Shown: positions 21,301 to 30,901 of the stretch, in pieces
How positions within the stretch are numbered: position 1 is the stretch's first letter
Layout of the letters: each line of letters starts with the position of its first letter
Assembly (NCBI GenBank): GCA_900208305.1
Contig: OAPG01000007.1
Location: forward strand, 593,001 to 657,000
Reading direction: 5' to 3'
From: Melanopsichium pennsylvanicum
Lineage: Eukaryota; Basidiomycota; Ustilaginomycetes; Ustilaginales
DNA: 64,000 nucleotides
Notes under the pieces: generated by a model
Database searches by the model: none
Told to the model about the DNA's origin: nothing
The model's input: the letters and a program-made list of their open reading frames with translations, nothing else
Program-made: the position numbers and the translations under genes

Positions 21301-24300
21301 TGCGATCATACCCGACTGCAGTGGGGTGCATGGCAGGATCGAAACAACCGAATCCTTGGCAGACAGAGTCCAGCCATCCTCTTTGGCACCAGCAGTGATG
21401 CGCTGAGCCCAGTCTTTCAAGCCCGCTGTGACGCCGGTCTGCTGCTTAGAGCCGCTGGCAGCGCCGTTGGATTGCGCCTGCTTCTCTGCCAAAGCAGCAA
21501 TGTTGGGCTTGCTGAGGATATCTGCGACAGTACAAGTGTAGCCGACTGCGCGGAGCTCCTTGACGAGACGAATGGCAGAGATCGAGTCAATACCGAGACG
21601 GTGGAAGGTAGTGTTCCTGGCAATCTGATCTTCTGGAACATCGCAAAATCTGGCAATGAGCTTGCGGAGCTTCTGCTCAGACTCGGTCCATGACTGGCTC
21701 GAGATTGCGCCTTCCCTCTTGGTGCCGAGGGAGCGGAGCAAGGAGGCTTCGAGTCGATCGTAGAAGATGGCCAGAGCCTTGTGATCTGTCTTGTTGTTGT
21801 GCGTCAACGGAAGAGAGCGATTTGTCACGATCCAGTGGGTCGGGACCATGTAGGCAGCAAGACGCTTCGCCGCTTCTTGCTCGAGTCGGACGCAAAGCTC
21901 GAGTGCTTTGTCGTCCTGCCGGACCTGAAGATCACTGCCGCTGGCGCGAGCGTCATTGCCGGCGACAAACGCAACCAGCTGCTTGGTACCCATGGAAGGA
22001 TGCTTGAGGTACTGAACGTCAGCATCGTGGACGCCAGCTTGAGCAGAAAGCACAGAAGAGACTTCGTCCAACTCCATACGTTGACCGTTGACCTTGACTT
22101 GACGGTCAGAGCCAATTCGGCCAAGGCATTCGACCGTCTCATTATGCAAGAATCGACCAAGATCACCAGTGCGATAGACTCGGCTGCCATCTTCCAGCTT
22201 GATGAACTTCTCAGCGGTCAGATCGTCGCGGCCGTAATAGCAGTCTGCCAGCTGAGGCCCGCCAACGACAAGCTCACCAATGGCACCAGACGGCAAAATG
22301 CGAGTGGAGCCTTCTTCCAGCACGTACATGGAGGACGAGGGATACACTCGACCGATCAAGTTTCTCGTGGCGCCTGACTGGACCCGACCAAGAGTGTTAC
22401 CGATAGTGGCTTCCGTTGGACCCCATGCGTTAATGAGTAGACGGTTTGCCTGGTTCCACTCTTCGATGACCCGGGAGTCGATAACATCGCCACCACTCAT
22501 GAGCCACTCGAGTTGCGCATCATCAGGGTGCACAGTTCCGGCAAGGGCAGCAGGAAGGTCAGCGATGGTGATACCGAGATGCTTGATCGAGTGAGTGAGA
22601 TCCTCGAGGAGCTCCTGCTTGGGCGCAGTACCGATCGAGAATCCGAGAGAAAGAGGCATGCACATCTCGATCAAGCATACATCGAAGCCGATAGAAGCGA
22701 GCTGCAAGAAACGCGACTTTGTGGTAAAAGGAAGCATTCGCTCCCAAGAGTAGAGCGCACCGGCCAGAGCACGTTGGTTGATTTGCACTGCTTTGGGCTT
22801 GCCTGTCGAGCCCGAAGTGAAGAGAAGATAGCATGGTGCGTCGAGATCTTGAAGTGGCAGCTGTGGACTGTCAGATCGCGCTTGAACGAGATCAGCCAGG
22901 TCGAGGACCTCGCATCGGAAGCTCGCCAGGCCCGCTTTCGTGGTCTCGTTAGCAATTACAGGGCAGTCGCCAACAGATTCGATCATGTACGAGAGGCGCT
23001 CGGCGGGAAGAGTGGGATCGAGAGGCAGGTAGGCTTTGCCGGCCTTCCAAATGGCGAGGATTGCAGCATACAACTCGGGTCCTTCCTTGTTGAGATGGAC
23101 ACCCACAAAAGGTCCGGGCTTGCCAACGAGATGCTGCGCGATATAGGTGCTGAGAGAGTCCAGTGCAGTATAGGTGGTGATCTTGGGGGTCTCTTGCATC
23201 GATGCAGCGAAAGCAATTGCAGGTGCGTCAGGATCATTCCGCACGTGCTCGGTGAAGCGTGCTACGATGGTCTCAGCCGGGCTCGTTGGGACATAGCAGT
23301 CCTTATTGAGGACAGACAGATGCTTCTCATCGATTTCCTGCGCCTGTTTAGCCCCCGTGAATGCGGCAAGGATGCTTTCGTACTGCGAAAGCATCAGCTT
23401 GGCCTGTTCGGCAGGAATCAGTCGAGTGTCGAAAGCGAGATGGACACTGACATCTTCCCCAGTCGCACTGACCTCGAGCGCCAGTGGGTAGTCCTTCTCC
23501 ATTTGAGTAGATCCTTCCGAGAACAAGTTCTGCTCTGATGTGGAAGAAGACCTGCCGAGATAAGAGAAGAGCGCCTCAAACGGTGTTCGTGAAAGGTCGA
23601 GCCATCGCAGCAGCTGAGGAAGTGACACATGCTGGAATGGCAGCAGCGCATTGACAGCCTGGTGAGCGCGCTGACACAGGTCAACTGGAGCCGCAAATCG
23701 AGTCTCGGACAGACGAAGAGGCACCGTGGTAACACAAGGACCGTGGATCGACTCGATGCCGTCAACAGGAATGCTTCGGCCGGATAGGACTAGACCTAAC
23801 GTGACCTCATCGTCGCCAACATAGAGACCGAGAAGGCGAGAGAATGCCGCGACGAGCAGGGACTGCACCGTCACCTTACTTGAACGAGCCGCTGCCTCGA
23901 GCTGAGAGTATGAGTGCGAAGAAGCAACAGTAAGCTCTTCATTGCGGCTGATTTTGTGCTCCAGCCGAGCACCAGTCAAGTTGGGCACCTGACTTAGCGA
24001 GAAGCCCGCAAGCGCTGTATTCCAGAACCTCTTGCCTTGTTCTTCACCTCCATCATCGACGATGGCGCGTGTCGCGGCTGCAAAAGGTAGGGCAGGTTGC
24101 TCCTCGGACTCGCCTTTGAGGCGATCAGAAGCTTCCTTCAGCAGCATTCGGATCGAGTCTCCATCGTAGATGGCATGGGAGCATGTGAGAGTCAGAGAAG
24201 GCTGACCTTCCTTGCCTTGCCAGAGCTTGAGACGAAGAGCAGGCACGTTGCCGACGTTGGAGACAACCTCCTTGGCAGTGCAAGCATGATACTCGGACAG

Positions 24301-27300
24301 ATCTTCACCAATGGGCACTGCCTCTGTCGAAGAAGACCAACTTGACGACAGCGTATCGGGAGACAAGACGACTTGCACGAGATGGCGGTCGATCTCGGCA
24401 AAGACAGTGCGATATACCGAATGCCTGGCCAGGGTGGCCATCCAAGCATCGCGAATCTGCTGAACAGAGTAGTCGTTGCTCGCCAGATGTACTGTGATCG
24501 TGGTAATGTAGCGGGGGACGTCATGATCTCCCGACTTTGCCTGAGAGATCAGAGTGGTCTGAATAGGGACACATGGAATAGCGGTTTCGATCTGAACACC
24601 TTTGAATTGCGGCAATTCTCTGGCTTTGGCACTAAGATCCGACACCTTGCGTTGCCAATCTGCCATGCTTGCGCGTGTAGCAGCAGCACCTTGCCTCGTG
24701 CGATGGCTGGCAATGGCTTCGATTGTTGGCTCATTCATGATGGATGAGACCGAAGCATCGTAGTCATGCTTTCTCAATCTGCTTGACAGAGTGATGACAG
24801 ACAAACTGTCGAGGCCTACCAGAATCAAATCGAGATGGGGAGTCAGCTTGACGTTGGACGTCAAACGGATGCACCCACGCACGATGTCGACGACCTCCTG
24901 CTCTTCGCTCGTAAAGTCTCTGTTTTGCGACTCCTCGGAGCTTGAACATCCTGACAGTTGAAGCGGGTCAATCGATTGATAGAGATCCTTGAGCAATCGA
25001 CGATCGGCTTTGCCTGAGAGCGAGGAGATAGGAAGGCTATTGAGCGGAATAACGATACTCGGCACCATGTACTGCGGAAGCCTGCCCCGAGCCCGCTTCC
25101 TGAGTTCAGTCGCTTGTGAGGAAGCCTCGGACGTCTGCAAGAGCAGTCTGGAGGGATCTGCTGCATCTTTTAGGCTGGTTCTGGCGCTCTCACGCGCGAA
25201 AAACGTTACCAGTCGTGCAGGGCCCTGAATGTTGGGGTGATCAGCATGGATCGTGACAGCTATGCCTGTCGCCTGGTGATCCTCTTTGAGGGCGCTGATC
25301 AGAGCTTCATCTACTTCGCCGAGCTCAAGACGGGCACCTCGAACCTTGACCTGTGAGCCATCCATACGACCAAGGTACTCGGCTTCATCTGTTGGGTATA
25401 GTCGCACCATGTCTCCGGTACGGTAGATCCACTGACCCTGGAATTCCACGAAGGAGGTAGACTCGGGACGATTCAAGTAGCCTTTTGCAACCTGGTCTCC
25501 TCCAATGCACAGCTCGCCGGGCTCTCCGCGAAGGGTTGGAGCCAGCTTGCCATTTACCTCTTTGAGGACGAGGTACTGTGTGCTATGGAAAGGAGCACCA
25601 ATGTTGCTGGGTCGGGACCGCTTGCTGACTCGGGCAACCGAGTTTCCAATCGTAGCCTCACTCGGGCCATAAGCGTTGAGCACCACGGGTCTTTCGTCTC
25701 CCTCGCTTCCCCACATCTGGCACAAGTCCTGCGTGAGAGCCTCACCCCCAATGATGAGCACTCGCAGTGAGGGAACGGCACTAGGCTTGATGCGCTCACC
25801 TTTGCTGAAGAAGAGAGAAGGCACCACACATGCATGCGTCACCTCGAGGGTGGACATGGTCTTGGCAATGTCGAAGTGAATCAGTGCTCTGGGTCCTGTG
25901 ACGATTGTAGCGCCGACGCGGAGCGAAAGGAAGATCTCGAGCAGGTGGACATCGAAAGCTTCGGCAGAGCGCGCTAGGAAGCGAGCGGGGTGCTTGAAAG
26001 AGCCTGGAGCTTCTGTTTCGTATCGAATGTGGAAACCTTCAATCGCAGCAGCCAAGTTGCCTTGGGTCAGCAAACAGCCTTTGGGCTTACCCGTCGAGCC
26101 CGAGGTGTAGATGATTAAAGCAACATCATCAAACTTGACTTCTGCCTTGCTATATGCATCCCTTCCGTTGAGTGCGTTTCGGAAGCTGCTGGAGCCAACA
26201 TCAAGCTTCTTCACATCGGTCAACGACTCAAAGTCCGAGTCTGTGCTGGAAGTAATAAGCAGCGCGGCACCGCTGTCGTTGATGAGCTCCTTCTTCCTGT
26301 CGAGTGGAAGTGTAGCGTCGAGTGGCAAATACGCATGACCCGCTTTCAAGATTGCGAGCGGAGCGATGTAGCTCTCGAGGCTGCGCTCTAGGCACACACC
26401 GACAACCGAGTTGCGCGGAAGCTGCGAAAGCAAGTTTGCAACACCATTGCTGGCACGCTCCAGATCTGTGTAGGTCAACTTCGCCGCAGGCTTTCGAGAG
26501 GATGCCGAGTCGGCGAGCTCTTGATAGATCTCGACGGCTAGTCTGTCGTCCGCGATGGCTTCTCGGTTGAGTGAGCTGGCCACACCGATAAATGATGTTT
26601 GCTGAGGCTTTCGCTGAGGGGTGATCATGGACACGGAGAGGAGAGGAGAGGCATCTTGACCAAGATCAGAGCAGTCTTGGAGGAAAGACTCCACGGTGGC
26701 ATCGCAAGACTCGCATAGCGCCCAGAGACTGCGGTTGAATTGCTCGAGCATCACTTTACCGAAGGCTTCGCTGATCACGCTCTTCTGCCAGCTAAGGCCG
26801 ATTTTCACAGATCCGTCTGCGGCAGGAAGCACCTCGACCCCAAGGACGTGCTCGGTAGCAACGCCAAGATCAGCTACCTTGGACAGGCGGAAATGGTTCG
26901 AGTCGACGTGCTCCGGCTGCGAAGGTGCCGGCTCGAGCACAAAGACGGAATGGAAGAGATGCTCTCCAGGCGGTATCTGAAGCATTCGGCGGATGGAACC
27001 GAGATCAGTGTGCTGCGCCTCCATGACGGATGCGTGGAATGCATCCATCTGCTTGATCAGGTCGCTCAGCTTCTGCTCTGGGCGCAGCTCGAACGGTACG
27101 GGAACAGTACTGAGGACAGGGCCGTACACCTGATCCAGCTCGGCAGAGAGCGCTCGACCGGACACGGAATCACCAAGGATGAGATGCTGAGACTCGATGT
27201 ATGCGGACAGCACCATAGCCCATGCTGTCTGAACCATCGGTCGAGCTGAGACGCCGAGACGGCGGCAAACAGCCTCGATATTCGACCATCGAACGCTCGA

Positions 27301-30300
27301 TTTCATATACCGGGATTGATGCATGCTGGCCTCTTCAACGTCCACATCCAACTGCTTGGTCAGGGACAGAGTGGGAAAGGATGCCACTTCACCCTTCGGG
27401 TAAGACGATAACGCCTTGTTCCAAATTTGGGTGTGTCGCTGAGCCTCTTCGCTGTCGATGGGCAGAATTTGAGCCAGTGCGGTTGCAAACTGGTGCGAAG
27501 GAGGAGGCTCTGTACCTTGGTAAAAGGCTTCGACGTAGTCCTCAAAGATGCCCAAAGAACGAGCATCGTACGTGCTATGGTGAGCCACGACAACCAGACT
27601 TCTGTCTTCGCCTTGCTCGACGAGTAGGAAAGCTATTGGGGGGGAGGAGCTGAAGGGATCCAATCGCAGCTCTGATCTTGCGGCTGTAAGGATGACCTGT
27701 TCGGCATCAGCACCTTCTTCGATCTTTAGAGGCTTGATCTCAGGGATGAATGATTTCCATACTATCTGCAGGAAGTGCGGCTGGAATGGCCACTTGTGGC
27801 CTTCCACGTTGATTTCGAGCGATCCAACATCGACAAATGACGTGCGCAAACCATCGAAGTGTCCGACAGTCTTGATTATTGCCTGGCGAAGACGCTCCTC
27901 ATCCGAGCCAGGGGCAAGCCGGTACTGACGTTGGATACGGTAGCTCGAGGTGTCGCGCTGCGACTCGGCCAACATGCCCTCCTGGAGCGGTGTGCAGGGT
28001 AGGACCGACTGAACGTCAGCGTCCTTTACAGAGGAGTCGCGCTGCTGGAGCCAGGTTGAGACTGGCGGTCGGAAAGCAGCGTCCCACTCGGCGAGGAAGT
28101 TGGCAGCCCTCTGAGCGCGTTCTTGACTTGCAGATTGAGAACTTTGGAGGTGCTCGCCTAGCGACTTGAGAGTGGGGTAGCGCGCGACGTCGAGAACCGA
28201 GACCGTGTGACCTTCTTGTGATACGCGCTGCGAGAATGACATAGCGCGAATAGAGTCGAGCCCGACGTTGGTGAACGGCGTGTTGCGGCCGATCTTGTCT
28301 GCGTCCACATTGCAAAGCTTTGCGAGCCATTTGCGAAGGCAAGCCTCAACCTCGGCAGATGCTTGGTCAATCTCATCGTCATTGCCTTCATTGGCAAGCT
28401 TGTTCTCCCAATCGAGCTGGTCAAAGTTTGTCAGCACATTCTTGAGCGCGACTCGGTCGATCTTAGCGCTGGAAGTGCGTGGGAAGTGCGAAAGGATGAC
28501 GAAGAGGTTGGGAATCATGTACGAGGGCAAGTTGGCTTTGGCTTTGGCTTGAAGTTGACGGGCTACGGCAATGGCCTCGTCGTCCGTTCTGAGCAGCTCT
28601 CCGGGCTGACCACCTGGCAGCGCAGAAAAATTGATGATCTGCTGCTCACTTTCGTTGTCCTTCTTGGGGAAAGCCATGGTCTCGGAGTCCTTGATCTTGT
28701 CATGGCTGTTCTTGATGGCGGCGTTGATCTCGAGCAGCTCAATGCGGATTCCATTGATTTTGACTTGGTCATCGATACGTCCGAGGTATTCAAACTCTTG
28801 GTTGTCGAGCTGACGGACTAGATCACCTGTGCGGTAGACACGGCCCAGCTGTGGATGTGGGAAGAACTTGTCGGCAGTCTTGACCGGATCGCCGACGTAG
28901 CCTCGCGCCAATTGAGGGCCACCAAGCACCAACTCGCCCACAGCGCCCTTGATGACGACACGATCAGACTTGTCGAGAGCATGGCATGACACTGTAGGGA
29001 GCGCAACACCGATATTGGGCGCCTTGACTCGGTCGCCGAATGGAACGCGTCGATTCATGGCGATCAGGGTTGCTTCAGCAGGACCATAGAGGTTCAGAAG
29101 ACAACAATCCTTGCTCCACTCATCAGCCACGACCTGACTGAGCTTCTCACCTCCCGAGATGACGACCTTGAGACTTGGCACTCGATGGCGCTCGGTCATA
29201 GCCATGACAGCCGGCGTCAACAGGGTGTGTGTTGGCTGAATGCTGTTGGCTACCTCGACGAGGTCTTGAAGAAGCACACCACGTGGGCACGAGCAGATAG
29301 TGCCGCCGAGACCCCATGTGTAGAAACAGTCCATGATGGAGAGATCAAAGTTATAGGCCGAGTACTGGAGGTAGCGGATCTGATCGGTACCGATCTTGTC
29401 GTTGCCATAGGGGATGTACATGCGAAGAGCACGCATGGCCTGGATGATGGCGAGATGCTGAATGCCAACGCCTTTGGGCAAACCAGTGGTGCCTGAGGTC
29501 CAGATCATGTAAGCTAGCTGCTGTATCGAGCGCGAAGCTTTGGCGGATGGTAGGTGCTTGATGTTTTGTAGCTCGTCATCAAGCTTGTCCAGACGAATGG
29601 CCTTCATGCCACCTTTGCTCCTGATGACGTCGCTCTCCAGGTCGTCTTGCAGCTGCTTAGAGATGTTGTCATCGTGAGTCAAGACGATCTTTGCATTGGA
29701 TTTGGCAAGAAGAGCTTGTCTTCGTGAGGCAGGCCAATCCGTGTCGATGGGACACCAGGCAGCGCCAGCTTTGAGGACGCCGATGAAGGAGAGATAAGTC
29801 TCGGGACTTTTTTCGAGGTAGAGGGCTACGATGTGGTCAGACTGAGGATGCGAGCTAGTGGAACCGATGCCATGGCTCCAAATGAGGCGCTTGACCTTTT
29901 CGGCTCGGCGGTTCATTTCGGCATAGGTCCATTTTGTCGAGATGTCGTGCTTGAGGTCGAAGCGGAAGTCGAGAGCAAGCGCATCGGGCGTGACTTGGGC
30001 GAAATGCTCAAATTCTGTCTCGAGGCTGTGTGCGTCTCGACCGCAAAGGTGCTCCGGATCGGGAAGGTGAACGTAGTTGGGGTTATCCGAGGCTCTGAGC
30101 TTCCAGTCGAAGCGTTCTACGGACAAAGCATGCTTTTGGACGTCAGCATGGTAGGAAAGGAGGAGCGCGGCAACCTCACGTAGCTGGAGCTGAGCGGACT
30201 GCTCCGAATGAACCGCGGGTGCGGCTTTCATCTCAAGGACTAGATGGTCGGAGTCGTCGCGCAGATGATATGAAAGAGCAAGTGAGATTTCGGGTCTTTC

Positions 30301-30744
30301 ATCGAGCTGCAGCTTGTTGAAGGCGGTTGAGGACATGTGAGTAGTGCTGGATTGATAGAAAGCAGCATAGCCATGATCTAGATTGTGCGGCTTGGTTCGC
30401 TTTTGGCTGGCGGCAAGGATGAATTCAGCCAGTTGTGTGATTGTGAACTCTTTCAGCTGCTGCTGCTCTGCAAAGTCGAGCTCAACGATGGTTTCGTCGG
30501 TGGCATGATGATTGTGAAGCACCTCGATGTTGGTAGCTTCATGTGAACCGTAGTGAAAAAGGATGACGCACCACGCCGAGAGGACAGCGAGGCTGAGATC
30601 GTTATTGGCAAAGGCGGATAGTGCTTTGGGGTCAAGCTTGATGGACTCCTGTACACGCACGAACCTGCAGTGTGGGCCGACACGTGAGAAGTGTGGGCCG
30701 GATGTACGGAGACCGGTGACGTCTGGAAATGGAGCGTGTGACAT
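18319..30744 (-). CDS. sid2: ferrichrome-type siderophore NRPS (Sid2-like)
   Basis: 4141 residues in one intronless 12.4-kb frame. An in-frame TGA lies 21 bp upstream of ATG 30744, confirming the start. Residues 1 to about 240 resemble a remnant of a condensation domain. A1 is about 245-770 (WTSGTTGLPKG near 418, YRTGDL near 637), T1 near 830 (GLDSIRA), C1 from 918 (HHSTYDA near 1056). A2 is about 1400-1900 (YTSGSTGKPKG near 1551), T2 near 1978 (GLDSLSV), C2 from 2058 (SHAIYDG near 2190). A3 is about 2510-2980 (FTSGSTGKPK near 2643), T3 near 3053, C3 from 3140 (HHALYDG). T4 is near 3613 and C4 from 3701 (HHVLYDA). All four carriers keep their phosphopantetheine Ser. The layout ATC-ATC-ATC-TC and the divergent ornithine N5-oxygenase indicate a hydroxamate (ferrichrome-type) synthetase. 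The exact peptide is inferred, not read. Confidence 0.92.
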   Translation of the reverse strand: MSHAPFPDVTGLRTSGPHFSRVGPHCRFVRVQESIKLDPKALSAFANNDLSLAVLSAWCVILFHYGSHEATNIEVLHNHHATDETIVELDFAEQQQLKEFTITQLAEFILAASQKRTKPHNLDHGYAAFYQSSTTHMSSTAFNKLQLDERPEISLALSYHLRDDSDHLVLEMKAAPAVHSEQSAQLQLREVAALLLSYHADVQKHALSVERFDWKLRASDNPNYVHLPDPEHLCGRDAHSLETEFEHFAQVTPDALALDFRFDLKHDISTKWTYAEMNRRAEKVKRLIWSHGIGSTSSHPQSDHIVALYLEKSPETYLSFIGVLKAGAAWCPIDTDWPASRRQALLAKSNAKIVLTHDDNISKQLQDDLESDVIRSKGGMKAIRLDKLDDELQNIKHLPSAKASRSIQQLAYMIWTSGTTGLPKGVGIQHLAIIQAMRALRMYIPYGNDKIGTDQIRYLQYSAYNFDLSIMDCFYTWGLGGTICSCPRGVLLQDLVEVANSIQPTHTLLTPAVMAMTERHRVPSLKVVISGGEKLSQVVADEWSKDCCLLNLYGPAEATLIAMNRRVPFGDRVKAPNIGVALPTVSCHALDKSDRVVIKGAVGELVLGGPQLARGYVGDPVKTADKFFPHPQLGRVYRTGDLVRQLDNQEFEYLGRIDDQVKINGIRIELLEINAAIKNSHDKIKDSETMAFPKKDNESEQQIINFSALPGGQPGELLRTDDEAIAVARQLQAKAKANLPSYMIPNLFVILSHFPRTSSAKIDRVALKNVLTNFDQLDWENKLANEGNDDEIDQASAEVEACLRKWLAKLCNVDADKIGRNTPFTNVGLDSIRAMSFSQRVSQEGHTVSVLDVARYPTLKSLGEHLQSSQSASQERAQRAANFLAEWDAAFRPPVSTWLQQRDSSVKDADVQSVLPCTPLQEGMLAESQRDTSSYRIQRQYRLAPGSDEERLRQAIIKTVGHFDGLRTSFVDVGSLEINVEGHKWPFQPHFLQIVWKSFIPEIKPLKIEEGADAEQVILTAARSELRLDPFSSSPPIAFLLVEQGEDRSLVVVAHHSTYDARSLGIFEDYVEAFYQGTEPPPSHQFATALAQILPIDSEEAQRHTQIWNKALSSYPKGEVASFPTLSLTKQLDVDVEEASMHQSRYMKSSVRWSNIEAVCRRLGVSARPMVQTAWAMVLSAYIESQHLILGDSVSGRALSAELDQVYGPVLSTVPVPFELRPEQKLSDLIKQMDAFHASVMEAQHTDLGSIRRMLQIPPGEHLFHSVFVLEPAPSQPEHVDSNHFRLSKVADLGVATEHVLGVEVLPAADGSVKIGLSWQKSVISEAFGKVMLEQFNRSLWALCESCDATVESFLQDCSDLGQDASPLLSVSMITPQRKPQQTSFIGVASSLNREAIADDRLAVEIYQELADSASSRKPAAKLTYTDLERASNGVANLLSQLPRNSVVGVCLERSLESYIAPLAILKAGHAYLPLDATLPLDRKKELINDSGAALLITSSTDSDFESLTDVKKLDVGSSSFRNALNGRDAYSKAEVKFDDVALIIYTSGSTGKPKGCLLTQGNLAAAIEGFHIRYETEAPGSFKHPARFLARSAEAFDVHLLEIFLSLRVGATIVTGPRALIHFDIAKTMSTLEVTHACVVPSLFFSKGERIKPSAVPSLRVLIIGGEALTQDLCQMWGSEGDERPVVLNAYGPSEATIGNSVARVSKRSRPSNIGAPFHSTQYLVLKEVNGKLAPTLRGEPGELCIGGDQVAKGYLNRPESTSFVEFQGQWIYRTGDMVRLYPTDEAEYLGRMDGSQVKVRGARLELGEVDEALISALKEDHQATGIAVTIHADHPNIQGPARLVTFFARESARTSLKDAADPSRLLLQTSEASSQATELRKRARGRLPQYMVPSIVIPLNSLPISSLSGKADRRLLKDLYQSIDPLQLSGCSSSEESQNRDFTSEEQEVVDIVRGCIRLTSNVKLTPHLDLILVGLDSLSVITLSSRLRKHDYDASVSSIMNEPTIEAIASHRTRQGAAATRASMADWQRKVSDLSAKARELPQFKGVQIETAIPCVPIQTTLISQAKSGDHDVPRYITTITVHLASNDYSVQQIRDAWMATLARHSVYRTVFAEIDRHLVQVVLSPDTLSSSWSSSTEAVPIGEDLSEYHACTAKEVVSNVGNVPALRLKLWQGKEGQPSLTLTCSHAIYDGDSIRMLLKEASDRLKGESEEQPALPFAAATRAIVDDGGEEQGKRFWNTALAGFSLSQVPNLTGARLEHKISRNEELTVASSHSYSQLEAAARSSKVTVQSLLVAAFSRLLGLYVGDDEVTLGLVLSGRSIPVDGIESIHGPCVTTVPLRLSETRFAAPVDLCQRAHQAVNALLPFQHVSLPQLLRWLDLSRTPFEALFSYLGRSSSTSEQNLFSEGSTQMEKDYPLALEVSATGEDVSVHLAFDTRLIPAEQAKLMLSQYESILAAFTGAKQAQEIDEKHLSVLNKDCYVPTSPAETIVARFTEHVRNDPDAPAIAFAASMQETPKITTYTALDSLSTYIAQHLVGKPGPFVGVHLNKEGPELYAAILAIWKAGKAYLPLDPTLPAERLSYMIESVGDCPVIANETTKAGLASFRCEVLDLADLVQARSDSPQLPLQDLDAPCYLLFTSGSTGKPKAVQINQRALAGALYSWERMLPFTTKSRFLQLASIGFDVCLIEMCMPLSLGFSIGTAPKQELLEDLTHSIKHLGITIADLPAALAGTVHPDDAQLEWLMSGGDVIDSRVIEEWNQANRLLINAWGPTEATIGNTLGRVQSGATRNLIGRVYPSSSMYVLEEGSTRILPSGAIGELVVGGPQLADCYYGRDDLTAEKFIKLEDGSRVYRTGDLGRFLHNETVECLGRIGSDRQVKVNGQRMELDEVSSVLSAQAGVHDADVQYLKHPSMGTKQLVAFVAGNDARASGSDLQVRQDDKALELCVRLEQEAAKRLAAYMVPTHWIVTNRSLPLTHNNKTDHKALAIFYDRLEASLLRSLGTKREGAISSQSWTESEQKLRKLIARFCDVPEDQIARNTTFHRLGIDSISAIRLVKELRAVGYTCTVADILSKPNIAALAEKQAQSNGAASGSKQQTGVTAGLKDWAQRITAGAKEDGWTLSAKDSVVSILPCTPLQSGMIAQSLASAGSLYFHHHAFQLAEVASEQVIAAWRKLTERLDILRTTFHPVEGAHPWAQAVHSVAAPRLVEHPGFFSSKDFGKVDGQPSFEDEEAFRVPPHVLHTWPEGHQDGKMVIMLSIHHALYDGTSLPQLLDDFQALITVDNKQLPARLPFYKLVPSILSQEQDVQHWVEAFKGFRPRLLRVDKSKGATILIERDLAVTFQELESRCRPLGVSLQVLCNLAFGKLLALESNTRDVCFGQLFGLLDLVPEADTAVGPAFNTVATRIRFADLDEPVKNFAASLQTANDAGRSHRRAALRDVQAKLQRGQLFDALFDYQRAYEEADNGKWHPLELPDSGEERAQYTLNVAFVQGPSKMSIVAKADSRRYDRRALADMVEKLEVLLQHISTGVDQPVSALPEVFGKTVFPVHLAGESAAVAASSATKGDPNAAVSLSGDGRQLASIISRVAGVDENELHGNTRLSLLGLDSISAIRIASQARKAGINLRMGEIVAGETINGILAGRAQAHGVKVNGPANGHVNGNGHTNGASTVSPALAQRVASQLGIEADRVERVLPILAGQKLWLATWAQSKGRGAGGFSFAYRLPGVSSAKAKGAWNKLRQLQPILRTGFMLGRDGSAAQVVFTADSTADESHFVEVSTEKGEAEETAKQVVARHASAGWQDLTKPCVQLTMVRDTLVFSLHHVLYDAFSIELLVRDYVSVYHGGPLISSSEWVSAVEHISEEQLQIKSEAEEYWSHSLAKASPGLLPSSDTTSSIDEHAFHMERNAMSISSDVDAQLRKAGVTLPSLVLAAWSTLLSEQLEGASPVFGLYQLGRSSAFDSLERVQGPLLNMLPIALEGNSTMEQARAATAALRTRGKFEQTDLISAHRWGKLPTDKASYNTFVNLLISSEDVSDEDSAENHAEMQAVDLGHPLSYADKQNGENGVEAKSLVKAVEGYASIWQPDVNLDVILGRKDGRVDIALKAKIGVIREAQLQPLVHRLVELVKKTIAQLE

Positions 30745-30789
30745 GTCGATGCGTGACTCGATTGCTCAATTCTAAGCCTTGACCAAGAC

Positions 30790-30901
30790 CTGAATATGAA
30801 GTTGCGTGATGGGTGCGAGTCAGAATGTGAGAAGGTAGAAGAGAACTGGTGAGCGCTTTGGTAGGTTGAACGGAAGGGTGTGCTGTGTGTGTATCATTTA
30901 C
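30790..30901 (-). other. probable 5'-UTR intron of the NRPS gene
   Basis: On the minus strand, CCTAG/GTAAAT at 30901 and TTCATATTCAG ending at 30790 frame 112 bp, with a CTGAC branch site near the acceptor. It lies 46 bp upstream of the start codon, so it would be in the leader. This is inferred from splice signals only. Confidence 0.4.

Noticed and set aside
22513..23538. 341-codon plus-strand ORF inside the NRPS
   Set aside because: Shadow of the third adenylation domain; no recognisable motifs.
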